60,521 nucleotides of DNA from an uncultured Clostridia bacterium (GTDB lineage Bacteria; Bacillota; Clostridia; Christensenellales; Borkfalkiaceae): positions 1 to 60,521 of the forward strand of contig CANQUD010000007.1 of assembly GCA_947626935.1 (NCBI GenBank). The letters are read 5' to 3'. Each line of letters begins with the position of its first letter. The stretch's first letter is position 1. The notes under the pieces are model-generated. The model ran no database searches and was not told the DNA's origin. It worked only from the letters and a program-made list of their open reading frames with translations. The position numbers and the translations under genes were made by a program. Shown piece after piece: positions 60,427-60,521 of the stretch.

Positions 60427-60521
60427 AACAACAAAAAATCACGAAAAAAGGAGGTCAAATCAGTAGACATCTATGCAAAAGGGCGTGAATTTTATTCACG
60501 CCCGATTTTACTATTAGGTGT
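60427..60521. mobile_element. possible left edge of an inserted element, cut by window end
   Basis: AT-rich, non-coding sequence after the broken spoVAD. It contains a strong AAAGGAGG ribosome-site-like run (60446-60453), TAGACATCT (60464-60472) inverted relative to AGATGTCTA at 60409-60417, and a perfect 9-bp hairpin GGGCGTGAA-5-TTCACGCCC (60481-60503). Subterminal hairpins and such layout are seen at the ends of IS200/IS605-type elements, but a recombinase gene is not in view. A 14-codon reading (60473-60517) inside the hairpin region is probably not a gene. Confidence 0.35.

Noticed and set aside
60473-60517. 14-codon reading after an AAGGAGG run near the right edge
   Set aside because: The distance from the ribosome-like site is too long (about 20 bases) and the sequence is a perfect hairpin, so a structural role is more likely than a peptide.

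Overview
The window reads as a chromosome segment of a spore-forming, low-to-mid GC Firmicute of the class Clostridia. Evidence: spoIVA and a (broken) spoVAD are present; promoters are near-perfect sigma-A boxes (TTGACA-17-TATAAT type); ribosome binding sites are strong GGAGG; Hsp33 and RecX are also found. Two giant secreted repeat proteins and a fused NadD-YqeK suggest an uncultured gut lineage (Christensenellales-like is a guess, not shown).

Layout. 1-240: tRNA-Arg(TCT) and tRNA-Gly(TCC) on the minus strand. 0.4-2.9 kb: HAD phosphatase, DUF1294 membrane protein, single-chain L-serine dehydratase. 3.1-14.8 kb: one giant gene (3,790 aa) with a signal peptide, over 20 helical modules of about 120 aa and two C-terminal membrane segments, transcribed from its own promoter through a long structured leader. 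14.8-18 kb: an intergenic repeat, tRNA-Thr(GGT), then the asd-dapA-dapB lysine/diaminopimelate operon on the minus strand. 18.1-25.2 kb: YesL-like membrane protein, methyltransferase, hslO (Hsp33), TPR protein, HEAT-like protein and spoIVA. 25.2-26.3 kb: MscS channel. 26.3-34.3 kb: L-arabinose cluster (FGGY kinase, araD, araA) followed by a GH36-type alpha-galactosidase, a UDPGP-family sugar nucleotidyltransferase and a small helical protein; a 348-base hairpin-rich gap separates araD from araA. 34.3-41.9 kb: a chimeric lipoprotein with a metallo-beta-lactamase fold, recX, biotin ligase, a frameshifted NAD(P)H-hydrate repair gene, a minus-strand membrane protein, nadD-yqeK (apparently leaderless), rsfS, a small membrane protein and a DeoC-like protein lacking both active-site lysines. 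42.1-54.4 kb: a second giant gene (4,036 aa), N-terminally membrane anchored, with WYxGxGAP modules and ten GLUG-type beta-helix units. 54.5-59.8 kb: secA, prfB, tsaD. 59.8 kb to the end: a spoVAD cut off after about 211 codons by sequence that looks like the edge of an inserted element.

How it fits together. The two giant genes are each a self-contained transcription unit (consensus promoter, 120-220 base foldable leader, terminator) and their products would be exported by the Sec pathway, whose motor gene secA lies directly downstream of the second. The chimeric lipoprotein shares a WYxGxGAP module with the second giant protein, suggesting a common surface-display module in this organism. 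The sugar cluster would take up arabinose- or galactose-containing plant material into the pentose-phosphate and sugar-nucleotide pools.

The most interesting loose ends are the interruption of spoVAD at the right edge, a 28-base double palindrome occurring at two distant loci, the domain-level mosaic in the lipoprotein gene, the three-way-junction leader of the first giant gene, and a structured intergenic repeat present twice. All functional calls come from reading the sequence; no searches were run.
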